DNA of 12,144 nucleotides from Bacillota bacterium (GCA_003486705.1 DNGE01000116.1:1-12144), one strand, 5' to 3'; counted from the stretch's first letter, positions 5,482 to 12,144 are shown. The notes: generated by a model from the sequence alone, not told the origin. Numbers and translations: made by a program.

Positions 5482-7464
5482 CTATTTTAAATAATCTTCT
5501 AGCATGTTTTTAACCATTGAGACAACACCAAGTGTTCCAGGTCCATCTTGGACCTCTTCCACCACAACAGCAATTGAGATTTTAGCATGGTCAATGTCTG
5601 TTGCGACAAACCAACCGTTTTCGCTTCCAGTTTCGCCTTGTGCTTGTTTAATTTCGGCCGTTCCAGTTTTACCAGCTAACTGAATCCCATCTATTTTTGA
5701 AAGATGTCCAGTTCCATCAGTATCTTCAACGACATCCACAAAATATTCTTGTAATATAGATAAGTTTTCTGGTGAAATAGCGGCTTCTTTTAGGAGGCTA
5801 ATGGGGTGTGAATCACCGAGAATAAGTGTTGGATTCATGATGTTTCCATTATTGGATAGGGCACTATATGCTAAAGCCATATTTAAGGATGTAACCATGA
5901 CCTCAGCTTGTCCGTATCCGGTATCGGCAAGGGCAATATCACTGCTAATTGATCCTGAGTTTGAAATTTGGCTTTGAGCGATTGGGTATCCAATATCAAG
6001 TGTTGTGCCGATTCCGAGTTGTTGCGCTCCTTTAATTAATGACTCACTTCCTATGTTTAGCGCGCTCATTCCAAAGTAGATGTTGTCTGAATATTTAAGG
6101 GCTTCTTTTAAGCTAATTGATGTTTGTGAGTTAATTCGACGAATATTATAGTTCCCCCATGAGGAATCTTTTTGCCACTCACTACCGATAATTGTTTTAA
6201 CGTCATTTGGATTAATGGCTCCAGTTTCGAGTCCTGTTGCAGCTGTGATAAGCTTAAAGGTTGATCCAGGAGAATAAAGTCTAGCAAAGCGGTTTGCTTC
6301 GTCAACGTAGTTGGTTGCGACTCGTTTTTCTTGTTCGGTTTGAGTTATATAGGTGGTATAGCGGTTAGAGTTATAAGAAGGGGAGCTAACTAATGCTAAA
6401 ATTTCTCCTGTTGTTGGACTAATAGCAGCCGCAGATCCACTTTCGCCGTTCATATTGTTATAGACGCTCATTTGTAAAGTCGAATCGATTGAGAGGGTGA
6501 TGTTTTCTCCATGTTGTGCGTCTTTTTTTGCTAGTGTTTCGAGTTTGTTATCATCGCGTTCGATGTAAATTTCAATGCCATCTGTACCGCGTAATGTTGT
6601 TTCATAGACTTGTTCTAGACCCGCTTTTCCAATTTTTGAGGTTGTTTTGTAAAATTGTTCAACGTCATCTTTTAGTTCTTCAGCCGTAATAGAACCCACG
6701 TATCCAAGTAGACGTCCAAAGGCTTCATGATTGTAATAGACGCGCCCTGTTGTGTTTTTTAAGATAATACCATCACTTTCACGATTAGAAAGGGTGAGTA
6801 GTAGAGGTGATTCGGGAAGAATATCAACAAGTGGAACGAAGTGGTCTGGATTCGTATTGGCATCTAGTTTTTTTGTAATGGATTCTTCGCTAATATCGAG
6901 AGTTTTTGCAATTTCTGTTATTTTAGCATCACGATTACTAGTGTCAAAGACGGCTGGGTGAATGCCGACTGTTTTTAATGCGCCATCACTTGCAAGGACT
7001 TGATTATTGCGATCGTATATCGTTCCACGATTTGCTTTTTCATTTGTGACGCGAACTTTATCGCCTGTTTGCATCATTGGGAATATTAAGCTTTCACTCC
7101 ATGTGATTTTTAATTCTTTTTCTTCTTTAATATAAGGAAGTGTGAAGTCTGTTCGTGTGATCGTTCCAGCAATGGTTTCCATGCTAAGCGAGAAGGGAAT
7201 TGTTTTATTTTCTTTATCTATTTCTCCCATTGTAAGCTTGATGTCAGTTGCTCCAATACCTGAATAGATGTTTTCATAACGAGTGATGAAGTCTTCCTCT
7301 GTTATTGTCAATTGTGAGTCAGTACTAAGCAGTGAATAAAGACCGCTGTAATCTTTGGCCGTCATTTTTTGCTCAAAGTCTGTAAAGAGTGATTGTTCGG
7401 CATTCGATTGGCAACCGGTAAGTAAAACGATACAAAAAATAAGTATAGGTAGTATTTTTTTCAT
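5482..7464 (-). CDS. Class B penicillin-binding lipoprotein with MecA-like N-domain (PbpC/PBP3 type)
   Basis: D,D-transpeptidase that crosslinks peptidoglycan outside the membrane. The 660-residue product begins MKKILPILIF and has the lipobox LLTGC (Cys18), so it is lipid-anchored instead of having a membrane helix. Residues about 22-130 are an NTF2-like (MecA_N) domain. NRGTIYDR (145-152) opens the PBP dimer domain. The transpeptidase domain carries STFK (401-404, catalytic Ser401), SDN (459-461) and KTGT (599-602). Length and layout match B. subtilis PbpC and the PBP2a/PBP5 low-affinity group. A longer frame reaches an ATG at 7512, but the promoter -10 lies at 7503-7508. The true start is therefore 7464, with AAGGGGG upstream. 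All three active-site motifs are intact. Beta-lactam affinity cannot be read from sequence. Confidence 0.93.
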   Translation of the reverse strand: MKKILPILIFCIVLLTGCQSNAEQSLFTDFEQKMTAKDYSGLYSLLSTDSQLTITEEDFITRYENIYSGIGATDIKLTMGEIDKENKTIPFSLSMETIAGTITRTDFTLPYIKEEKELKITWSESLIFPMMQTGDKVRVTNEKANRGTIYDRNNQVLASDGALKTVGIHPAVFDTSNRDAKITEIAKTLDISEESITKKLDANTNPDHFVPLVDILPESPLLLTLSNRESDGIILKNTTGRVYYNHEAFGRLLGYVGSITAEELKDDVEQFYKTTSKIGKAGLEQVYETTLRGTDGIEIYIERDDNKLETLAKKDAQHGENITLSIDSTLQMSVYNNMNGESGSAAAISPTTGEILALVSSPSYNSNRYTTYITQTEQEKRVATNYVDEANRFARLYSPGSTFKLITAATGLETGAINPNDVKTIIGSEWQKDSSWGNYNIRRINSQTSISLKEALKYSDNIYFGMSALNIGSESLIKGAQQLGIGTTLDIGYPIAQSQISNSGSISSDIALADTGYGQAEVMVTSLNMALAYSALSNNGNIMNPTLILGDSHPISLLKEAAISPENLSILQEYFVDVVEDTDGTGHLSKIDGIQLAGKTGTAEIKQAQGETGSENGWFVATDIDHAKISIAVVVEEVQDGPGTLGVVSMVKNMLEDYLK

Positions 7465-7502
7465 GGTATCCCCCTTGAAATTTGTTTTCCATTTTTTGTT
7501 AT

Positions 7503-7531
7503 ATTGTAACATGGTTAGCGGAAAAGGTTAA
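7503..7531 (-). promoter_or_regulatory. Extended -10 promoter of the PBP gene
   Basis: Read on the minus strand: -35 TTAACC (7526-7531), 17-bp spacer, TGT followed by -10 TACAAT (7503-7508). It rules out the upstream ATG at 7512 as the start. Confidence 0.65.
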
Positions 7532-7777
7532 TGACGCCATGTCATTATTATGAGTTAAATCTTTAAACGATATGTGAATTTAGATAAAAAGAGCGGAGTT
7601 ATCGTAAAAGGTTGTCAGGATTTGTTATTAATCGTATTTAAAATGAAGATAGACATAAATGCTAATGATTCGCTAGTAAATTTCACAACTCACCAACGCC
7701 ATTTTTTATGTCCTCATGTCTTTACTAACGTTAAATACTGTTAAATAGCTAACTTTTAAAACGGATAGAAAGCTTAT
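7532..7777. other. AT-rich intergenic stretch upstream of the PBP promoter
   Basis: No gene is recognised. It contains a TTGTCA with a downstream AT-rich segment (about 7613-7645) that could be a weak plus-strand promoter, and a short direct repeat GTTAAATA near 7730-7746. Nothing else is supported. Confidence 0.3.
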
Positions 7778-7906
7778 ATGTTTCTATTTGGTTATAACGA
7801 CAAACATCCTAAGGATAAAATGACTGTGTCAAAGACACCACGTCAACAGTTGAAAAAAAATCTTGAAAAATGTGTGAGTGTAATTAGCATTAGCTATTGC
7901 GACTAA
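7778..7906 (+). CDS. Possible 42-residue small ORF, unrecognised
   Basis: ATG at 7778, stop TAA at 7904-7906. The product is lysine-rich, with a KTPRQQLKKNLEKC segment, and ends VISISYCD. The composition is protein-like, but no strong ribosome site precedes the ATG (only GGATAG about 12 bases upstream). It may be a small gene, a gene fragment or chance. The hairpin at 7921-7960 lies 14 bases after its stop. Confidence 0.25.
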   Translation: MFLFGYNDKHPKDKMTVSKTPRQQLKKNLEKCVSVISISYCD

Positions 7907-7920
7907 ACAAAAAAAGGGTA

Positions 7921-7960
7921 ATTTAAAAGAACTGAGTATTTTAACTCAGTTCTTTTAAAT
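7921..7960 (-). terminator. 17-bp perfect hairpin, terminator of the PHP phosphatase gene
   Basis: The arms 7921-7937 and 7944-7960 are perfectly complementary (core AAAGAACTGAGT) around a six-base loop. The 3' arm in either direction contains TTTT. On the minus strand a CCC and seven T follow soon after. It lies 26 bases beyond the phosphatase stop codon. Confidence 0.7.
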
Positions 7961-7985
7961 GAATGAGAGTGAAAATGCAGAGCGA

Positions 7986-8771
7986 TTAATTAAAAGAAAG
8001 TGAGGGGATAACCTCAATGCCTAATGCCGCTAGCTCCATTTTTGCTCGATCATAATATTTGTTTGTTTCATAAACCAAAGGTGTATGAGCATCATATCCA
8101 ATAATGGCTTGGCAACCGACTTCTTTTGCAATTTTCCAAAAGTCTTTGTGAGGGTAACCATGAGGCGTGTCATGTTGTTCTTGATACAAATAACCTGAAA
8201 TATTAAATTCAAGTGGCATATTGACTTCCTTTGCTTTAAGACAAAGTTGTCGCGTCATGTTTTCACAGTGTTTATCAAATGTTTTGTAACTCACCATAAA
8301 CAAATCGGGATGAGCAAAATAGGTGAATAGTCCTGACTCCATAGCTTTGATGGCTGTTTGTAAATAGTTCTCTAAATGTTTTGGGGTTGTCGTCCCGCTT
8401 CCTGTATAATAACTGCGTGTTTCGTTTTCTGGGAAGTGATTACCGAAAATAAAATAATCTAAATGATAGTGCTCTTTTAGTTGTGTTAACCAAGGGATAA
8501 ATTCTTCATAGTATTCACATTCGAGTCCAATTTTAATGCTTATTTGATCCTTGTATTTGACTTGTAGTGCTGTAATCTGTTGAACATAATCGTCCATTTG
8601 TTCAACGTCCATTCGAATTCTAGACACATAGTCGCCCTCAAATGGCCAAGGACAATGGTCTGAGAATCCGATTTCAGTCAGTCCACCTTTAATGGCACTT
8701 ATAACATACTCTTCGTCGCGACCGTTTGCATGCTTACAGCGCGTGGTGTGAGAATGATAATTTGTTTTCAT
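7986..8771 (-). CDS. PHP-domain phosphatase, histidinol-phosphatase (HisJ/HisK) type
   Basis: A 261-residue metal-dependent phosphoesterase, most like histidinol-phosphatases that convert L-histidinol phosphate to L-histidinol in histidine synthesis. Metal-binding motifs are complete: HSHTTRCKH (6-14), SDHCP (37-41), GLECEY (82-87), GNHF (110-113), AHPDLF (153-158) and DAHTP (227-231). The length is normal for HisJ. The start at 8771 follows AAAGGGGG. No other his gene is visible, so assignment to histidine synthesis rests on family similarity alone, and another small phosphorylated substrate is possible. The gene is a single-gene unit with its own promoter and terminator. Confidence 0.88.
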   Translation of the reverse strand: MKTNYHSHTTRCKHANGRDEEYVISAIKGGLTEIGFSDHCPWPFEGDYVSRIRMDVEQMDDYVQQITALQVKYKDQISIKIGLECEYYEEFIPWLTQLKEHYHLDYFIFGNHFPENETRSYYTGSGTTTPKHLENYLQTAIKAMESGLFTYFAHPDLFMVSYKTFDKHCENMTRQLCLKAKEVNMPLEFNISGYLYQEQHDTPHGYPHKDFWKIAKEVGCQAIIGYDAHTPLVYETNKYYDRAKMELAALGIEVIPSLSFN

Positions 8772-8794
8772 GAAAAAGCCCCCTTTATGAGTTT

Positions 8795-8803
8795 ATTATA
8801 GCA
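8795..8803 (-). promoter_or_regulatory. Extended -10 promoter element of the PHP phosphatase gene
   Basis: On the minus strand TGC (8801-8803) is followed by a consensus -10 TATAAT (8795-8800). No good -35 is found at 16-18 bp, as expected for an extended -10 promoter. The leader is short (about 17 nt), so there is no room for a T-box or other leader element. Confidence 0.6.
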
Positions 8804-8946
8804 CATGAGTTGGCTTAAATTGGATAAATGTATTAACTATTTTATAGGGATGTGGTTATGTTGAAGGGGGGATCTGACTCGTTAGTTGTTGTGACAACGC
8901 TATATATTGGGTAAAGTGGAGGTGTGAAAAAATAGGGGGGATGTTC

Positions 8947-9205
8947 TTGAAAAAAGTTGCCGTAGTGCTATGTTTAGGGCATGAGTATCTTATGGTAATG
9001 CTTAAGAAGTTGGGTGATTTAAAAGACAAGAACGGGGATGTTAAAGCAGTTATGTATTCAGGATATCGATACAATTTGTTAATTGTATTGATAACAGGGG
9101 GCTAAGATTTAGTTTGTGGCTGTGTTAGACGATAATGTTGAAATCACAGGTCAATACACTTGTGTTCAAGCGTACAATGATGTTCAAACTTTTGCTAACC
9201 ATTGA
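8947..9205 (+). pseudogene. Decayed DJ-1/PfpI-family gene (remnant)
   Basis: After AGGGGGG (8934-8940), a TTG at 8947 (or the ATG at 8941, too close to that site) opens a frame reading KKVAVVLCLGHEY, then YNLLIVLITGG before a stop at 9103-9105. This resembles the first strand and the YD..IVPGG segment of DJ-1/PfpI proteins. From 9122, in another frame, VLDDNVEITGQ runs to a stop at 9203-9205 and resembles the C-terminal GN.ITGQ part of the family. The middle, including the nucleophile-elbow cysteine, is missing. Only about 80 residues remain of an expected 170-190. The picture fits a gene broken by an internal deletion and a frameshift. Family assignment is moderate to weak. Confidence 0.4.
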
Positions 9206-9381
9206 TATCGCATGATTACTTATGAACAAAATTGGCTAACAGAACTTAGTTTGTTATCTTAGACGTGTTGGCGAGAGGCCTAAGATTTCATCAAGATTTT
9301 AACTTAAGATGGAGAAGTGGTATGAAGGTGTTAATTGATGAGGTGTATCTGATTTTTTATCGTTAACGATTATTTGTGAAA
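9206..9381. other. Gene-poor remnant sequence downstream of the DJ-1-like pseudogene
   Basis: Only short frames occur (for example MITYEQNWLTELSLLS at about 9212-9262), each closed by early stops. It may be further decayed coding sequence, but I recognise no family. Confidence 0.3.
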
Positions 9382-9427
9382 TAAAAAAATAGACACCCCA
9401 TTCTGATACTCTACATGGCGTGTCTAT
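9382..9427 (-). terminator. Intrinsic terminator of the deformylase-like gene
   Basis: Arms 9389-9401 and 9415-9427 pair over 13 bp with one mismatch (core GACAC/GTGTC) around a 13-base loop. On the minus strand they are followed by seven T (A-run 9383-9389). It lies 11 bases beyond the stop codon at 9438. Confidence 0.85.
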
Positions 9428-9437
9428 ATATTAAAAA

Positions 9438-9848
9438 TTAGATAATAATACCTTCAAAATGATCCATTTCATGTTGGATAATTTGGGCAGGGAATCCCTT
9501 AAATGTTTGTTTTTGTTTTTTAAAGTGAATATCTAAGTATTCAACTTCAATGGTTTCATAGCGAGTTGTGGGTCTAACACCTGTTAAAGAAAGACAACTT
9601 TCTTCTGTTTCATACGGTTTATCTTTTTTTAAAATAACAGGATTGACCATGGGGATAATCATGTTTCCAACACTAAATACTAGGATGCGTTTTTTAACCC
9701 CGATCATATTTGCTGCGAGTCCAACGCAGTGATGAATGTTTGCCTGAAGTGTGTCAATCAAATCAAGAATGACTTGCTCATCTGCTTTTGTTGCGGGTTC
9801 GGATTTTTGTTTTAGAAAGAAGACGTCTTTTACGATGGGTTTTATCAT
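9438..9848 (-). CDS. Peptide deformylase-like protein, short form with atypical motif 1
   Basis: Metallohydrolase family that removes the N-formyl group from nascent proteins. At 136 residues it is a short form; E. coli Def has about 169. Motif 1 reads GLAANMIG (43-50), where the classical enzyme has Gln in the position taken here by Met48. Motif 2 is ESCLS (83-87) instead of EGCLS, with the metal ligand Cys85 kept. Motif 3 is HEMDH (126-130), giving His126, Glu127 and His130. The metal site and catalytic Glu are thus intact, but the Gln that normally contacts the formyl group is absent. The start ATG at 9846-9848 has a modest AAAGG site 11 bases upstream. It is a stand-alone gene, not linked to fmt, so it may be a second, divergent deformylase rather than the housekeeping one. 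Confidence 0.85.
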   Translation of the reverse strand: MIKPIVKDVFFLKQKSEPATKADEQVILDLIDTLQANIHHCVGLAANMIGVKKRILVFSVGNMIIPMVNPVILKKDKPYETEESCLSLTGVRPTTRYETIEVEYLDIHFKKQKQTFKGFPAQIIQHEMDHFEGIII

Positions 9849-9873
9849 GAGTATTCAAACCTTTCTATTGTTA

Positions 9874-9899
9874 TCGGATCGGTTGTGTGCTCGATCGGA
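9874..9899 (-). promoter_or_regulatory. GC-rich inverted repeat in the deformylase-like gene leader
   Basis: TCGGATCG (9874-9881) and CGATCGGA (9892-9899) form an 8-bp dyad with one mismatch, between the putative -10 and the ribosome site. It could be an operator or a leader hairpin. Confidence 0.3.
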
Positions 9900-9913
9900 T
9901 TAAGATAATTTAA

Positions 9914-9919
9914 ATTATA
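9914..9919 (-). promoter_or_regulatory. Putative -10 box of the deformylase-like gene
   Basis: A consensus TATAAT on the minus strand, about 65 bases before the start codon. No convincing -35 partner or TG extension was found. Confidence 0.35.
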
Positions 9920-10043
9920 CTGTAAGGTGAGTCGTTCGTGTAGAGGGTAAATCAAATATTATAGGTTTGTTATAAAATTAATTGTAAAAATTACTTATTG
10001 GTGCACCAGGAGAAAGAGAAGTTTTTAAAAATGCGCAAGTTTA

Positions 10044-10071
10044 TTTACAGTTAATCTTTATTTGGTAAAAT
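10044..10071 (+). promoter_or_regulatory. Promoter of the two-component operon
   Basis: -35 TTTACA (10044-10049), 16-bp spacer, TGG (10063-10065) then -10 TAAAAT (10066-10071), i.e. an extended -10. A 10-bp palindrome TGGTGCACCA lies at 9999-10008, 35 bp upstream of the -35. Confidence 0.6.
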
Positions 10072-10118
10072 ATTGATAATGACTAAGTTGCAAGGCTTAT
10101 GGTTTTGGAGGTGTGAAG

Positions 10119-10793
10119 ATGATTAAGATTTTAGTTGCGGAAGATGATGAACATGCACGAAAATTATTCCAAACCGTTCTTAAAAGAGAAGGGTATCATG
10201 TTTTTATTGCAAAAGATGGTGAGGAGGTATTAGAACTCTTACAAGGGCAACATATTGATTTAATTGTTTTAGATATCATGATGCCTAAAATAGACGGATT
10301 TGAAGTCGCGCGCTTATTAAGAGAAGCTAACTTTACAATGCCGATATTAATGGCGACAGCGAAGGAATTGCCAAGTGATAAAAAAAGAGGCTTTATCGTA
10401 GGAACGGACGATTATATGACAAAACCGATTGATACGGAAGAAATGTTATTAAGAATTCGTGCGCTGTTACGTCGTTCGCAAATTGTAAATGAACGAAAGC
10501 TGCAAATAGGTAAAGTGATGCTAGATTATGATGCTTTAACAGTTAGGCGTGAAGACGATATTCAAACACTGCCACAGAAAGAATTTTATTTATTATATAA
10601 ACTCTTATCTTATCCCGGACGAATTTTCACGCGTATTCAATTGATGGATGAAATTTGGGGAATGGAGACAGAAAGTACCGATACAACGGTAAACGTACAT
10701 ATTAATCGTCTCCGTAAACGATTTTCTGACTATCCGGAGTTTGATATTGTATCGGTACGTGGACTTGGTTATAAAGTGGTAAAAACGTTATGA
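10119..10793 (+). CDS. OmpR/PhoB-family response regulator
   Basis: A 224-residue DNA-binding transcription regulator activated by phosphorylation. The receiver domain (about 1-118) has the acidic pocket ED-D (8-10), phosphoacceptor Asp52 in VLDIMMPKIDG, Thr80 in MATAK and Lys102 in TKP. The C-terminal winged helix (about 127-222) carries NVHINRLRKR and the terminal VRGLGYKV hairpin. The ATG at 10119 is chosen because GGAGG (10107-10111) lies seven bases before it; an in-frame GTG at 10113 would be only one base away. Its stop overlaps the kinase start in ATGA, so the two are translationally coupled. It is presumably phosphorylated by that kinase. Target genes are unknown. Confidence 0.96.
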   Translation: MIKILVAEDDEHARKLFQTVLKREGYHVFIAKDGEEVLELLQGQHIDLIVLDIMMPKIDGFEVARLLREANFTMPILMATAKELPSDKKRGFIVGTDDYMTKPIDTEEMLLRIRALLRRSQIVNERKLQIGKVMLDYDALTVRREDDIQTLPQKEFYLLYKLLSYPGRIFTRIQLMDEIWGMETESTDTTVNVHINRLRKRFSDYPEFDIVSVRGLGYKVVKTL

Positions 10794-11854
10794 GAAAAAT
10801 ATTAGATAAATTCAGTTTAAGTTTATATTTCTCTTTGAGTATCTTTATCATGTATTCTATTACGCTTACCATAACAGGGAGTTTAATTTATTTGATTATC
10901 CATTTAGATGTGTTCAGTGAAGATGCAATGCAAAACCCGATTCTTGTCGTGTTTGTAACGATTATTTCATGCCTCATAGTAGGAACGGTCTTTTCACATT
11001 TTGCGAGTCGAGAAATCTTAAAAACAATTAAGGTTTTTATGGAAGCAACGAAAAAACTGGCCAGTGGAGATTTTACAGTTCGATTAAATATTACACGCCC
11101 ACTTGAGTATAAATATTTATCTGCAAATTTTAACCACATGGCAGAAGAACTCGCTGGGATTGAAGTGTTGCGAACCGATTTTATTAATAACTTTTCACAT
11201 GAGTTTAAAACGCCGATTGTCTCGATTAAAGGGTTTGCCGAAATATTAAAAGATGATGACCTGACAAAAGAAGAGCGCCATGAGTATCTTGATATTGTGA
11301 TTGAAGAATCAACACGCTTAGCTTCACTAGCAACGAATGTGCTTAATTTATCAAAGATTGAAACGCAATCTATATTAACAGAGAAGCAACGATTTAATAT
11401 TGGCGAACAAATGAGACAGTGTATTTTACTTTTAGAAATGAAGTTAGAGAAACATAAGTTACAACTTGTGGCGGATATTTATGATGAATATTTGACGGGC
11501 AACAAAGAGTTGTTAAATCAAGTTTGGTTAAATTTATTGGATAATGCCATAAAATTCACTCCTGCTGATGGGATTATTCAGGTGAGTGTACGAAAAGTTG
11601 AACAAGCAATTGAAATAAAAATCAGCGATACAGGGATGGGCGTATCTGAGGAAGCCATGTTAAAAATATTTGATAAGTTTTATCAGCAAGATACCTCGCA
11701 TGCGACAAAAGGGAATGGATTGGGATTATCCATTGCAAAAAAAATTGTTGATTTACATAAAGGATCTATTAAATGCGAGAGTACAGTACATAAGGGAACG
11801 GTATTTTCGGTATTATTACCAGTTGAACAAGAAAAAGAATTTAACGCAAGTTGA
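10790..11854 (+). CDS. HAMP-domain sensor histidine kinase with a very short external loop
   Basis: A 354-residue membrane sensor, partner of the upstream response regulator. Helix 1 (about 11-38) and helix 2 (about 50-70) are separated by only about 11 residues, so there is no external sensor domain. HAMP occupies about 71-123. The dimerisation/phosphoacceptor domain has His137 in FSHEFKTP. The ATPase domain has NLLDNA (248-253), DTGMG (280-284) and GNGLGLS (308-314). Size and layout resemble intramembrane-sensing kinases such as SaeS (a comparison of architecture, not proven homology of signal). Such kinases often respond to envelope stress through a membrane partner; none is visible, as the operon ends here. 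The last eight codons and the stop lie inside a terminator hairpin. Confidence 0.95.
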   Translation: MRKILDKFSLSLYFSLSIFIMYSITLTITGSLIYLIIHLDVFSEDAMQNPILVVFVTIISCLIVGTVFSHFASREILKTIKVFMEATKKLASGDFTVRLNITRPLEYKYLSANFNHMAEELAGIEVLRTDFINNFSHEFKTPIVSIKGFAEILKDDDLTKEERHEYLDIVIEESTRLASLATNVLNLSKIETQSILTEKQRFNIGEQMRQCILLLEMKLEKHKLQLVADIYDEYLTGNKELLNQVWLNLLDNAIKFTPADGIIQVSVRKVEQAIEIKISDTGMGVSEEAMLKIFDKFYQQDTSHATKGNGLGLSIAKKIVDLHKGSIKCESTVHKGTVFSVLLPVEQEKEFNAS

Positions 11855-11866
11855 ATTCTTTTTCTT
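11829..11866 (+). terminator. Hairpin terminator overlapping the kinase stop codon
   Basis: AAGAAAAAGAATT (11829-11841) pairs perfectly with AATTCTTTTTCTT (11854-11866). The stem continues through a T-G pair and AAC/GTT to a GCAA (GNRA) loop at 11846-11849, 17 bp in all. The U-rich 3' arm acts as the tract. The 5' arm is coding sequence. Confidence 0.65.
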
Positions 11867-11867
11867 A

Positions 11868-11960
11868 GCTATATTAGATAATAATGTTGAAATTTGTATA
11901 ATTCATTTTAAACGTGGTAAAGAAGTGAATTATATATACTGGTTTAAATGGTTAGAATAA
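11868..11960 (+). pseudogene. Possible C-terminal gene fragment
   Basis: A frame reading AILDNNVEICIIHFKRG and ending YWFKWLE at a TAA (11958-11960) has protein-like composition but no start or ribosome site. It overlaps the kinase in another frame if extended upstream. Its first 26 bases resemble 9119-9144 (22 of 26 identical, all differences transitions). I do not recognise the family. Confidence 0.25.
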
Positions 11961-12144
11961 ATAAAAGACGAAAAAGAGACTGTTAAAGGAAAACACATGT
12001 TTCTGTATACTGTTGAGAGTTAAATTAAAGTTAACTTAGAAGATTTAAAAAATCTCAATCCTTTATATAGATAATTTTTGTTTATTAATTGGCCCGCAAA
12101 CCACAAACTAATCCACGAAACCATGGAAAGACGGTGTGTCATTT
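11961..12144. other. Right-end region without a supported gene
   Basis: AT-rich sequence with a 10-bp palindrome AAGTTAACTT (12028-12037) and a short AGATTT/AAATCT dyad near 12041. From about 12091 the base composition rises in GC up to the window edge. Short open frames exist on both strands there, but none has a start signal or recognisable motif. Confidence 0.35.

Noticed and set aside
7465..7512. Upstream ATG giving the PBP 16 extra residues
   Set aside because: It lies upstream of the -10 box at 7503-7508 and would hide the lipoprotein signal. The ATG at 7464 has AAGGGGG at a proper distance.
8772..8794. T-box leader for the HisJ-type gene
   Set aside because: The leader is only about 20 bases long.
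8941..8943. ATG at 8941 as start of the DJ-1-like fragment
   Set aside because: It directly abuts the GGGGGG site with no spacing. TTG at 8947 fits better and gives the family-like KKVAVVL start.
10113..10118. GTG start for the response regulator
   Set aside because: Only one base from the GGAGG site. The ATG at 10119 has correct spacing and gives the usual MIKILV start.
11670..11960. 96-codon frame overlapping the kinase end
   Set aside because: Its first two thirds lie out of frame inside the kinase ATPase domain. Only the tail after 11868 might be a remnant.
12022..12142. Minus-strand frame beginning MTHRLSM at the right edge
   Set aside because: No ribosome site is visible within the window and no known motif. 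Its downstream part is low-complexity AT-rich sequence.

Overview
The window is AT-rich, with strong Shine-Dalgarno sequences (AAGGAGG, AAGGGGG), compact sigma-A-type promoters and intrinsic terminators. That points to a low-GC Gram-positive bacterium (Bacillota). A Turicibacter- or Erysipelotrichia-like gut organism is possible, but the sequence alone does not fix the genus. No tRNA, rRNA, CRISPR array or intact mobile element was seen.

Layout. Bases 1-483 (minus) hold the start of a chromate-transporter (CHR) gene cut by the left edge. Bases 796-974 (plus) hold a 45-residue membrane miniprotein with its own terminator. Bases 1013-4306 form the main unit: helically phased A-tracts and an exact 11-bp direct repeat, a sigma-A-type promoter, a class I (GEMM-I) cyclic-di-GMP riboswitch, and a secreted 945-residue multidomain chitinase. 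The chitinase carries a GH18 domain, a CBM2-like domain, three Ig-like domains and two CBM5/12 domains. A hairpin-rich spacer follows, then a membrane-anchored DUF4300 protein (4512-5351). That gene converges on a class B penicillin-binding lipoprotein (5482-7464, minus) across a shared bidirectional terminator. Next come a possible 42-residue ORF, a HisJ-type PHP phosphatase (7986-8771, minus), a decayed DJ-1/PfpI-like gene (about 8947-9205), and a peptide-deformylase-like gene (9438-9848, minus). Last is a response regulator/histidine kinase operon (10119-11854, plus), with a terminator hairpin that begins inside the kinase coding sequence. The right end holds only small ORF remnants.

The strongest biology is the chitinase unit. 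A second-messenger riboswitch lies in the leader of a secreted polysaccharide hydrolase, so c-di-GMP level probably sets chitinase output. Phased repeats just upstream of the promoter suggest a second, transcriptional input. No c-di-GMP-making or -degrading enzyme is in the window. The remaining genes (cell-wall PBP, two-component system with a very short extracellular loop, DUF4300 protein) are envelope-related but do not form one obvious pathway. Most genes have their own promoter and terminator. The only clear operon is the two-component pair.
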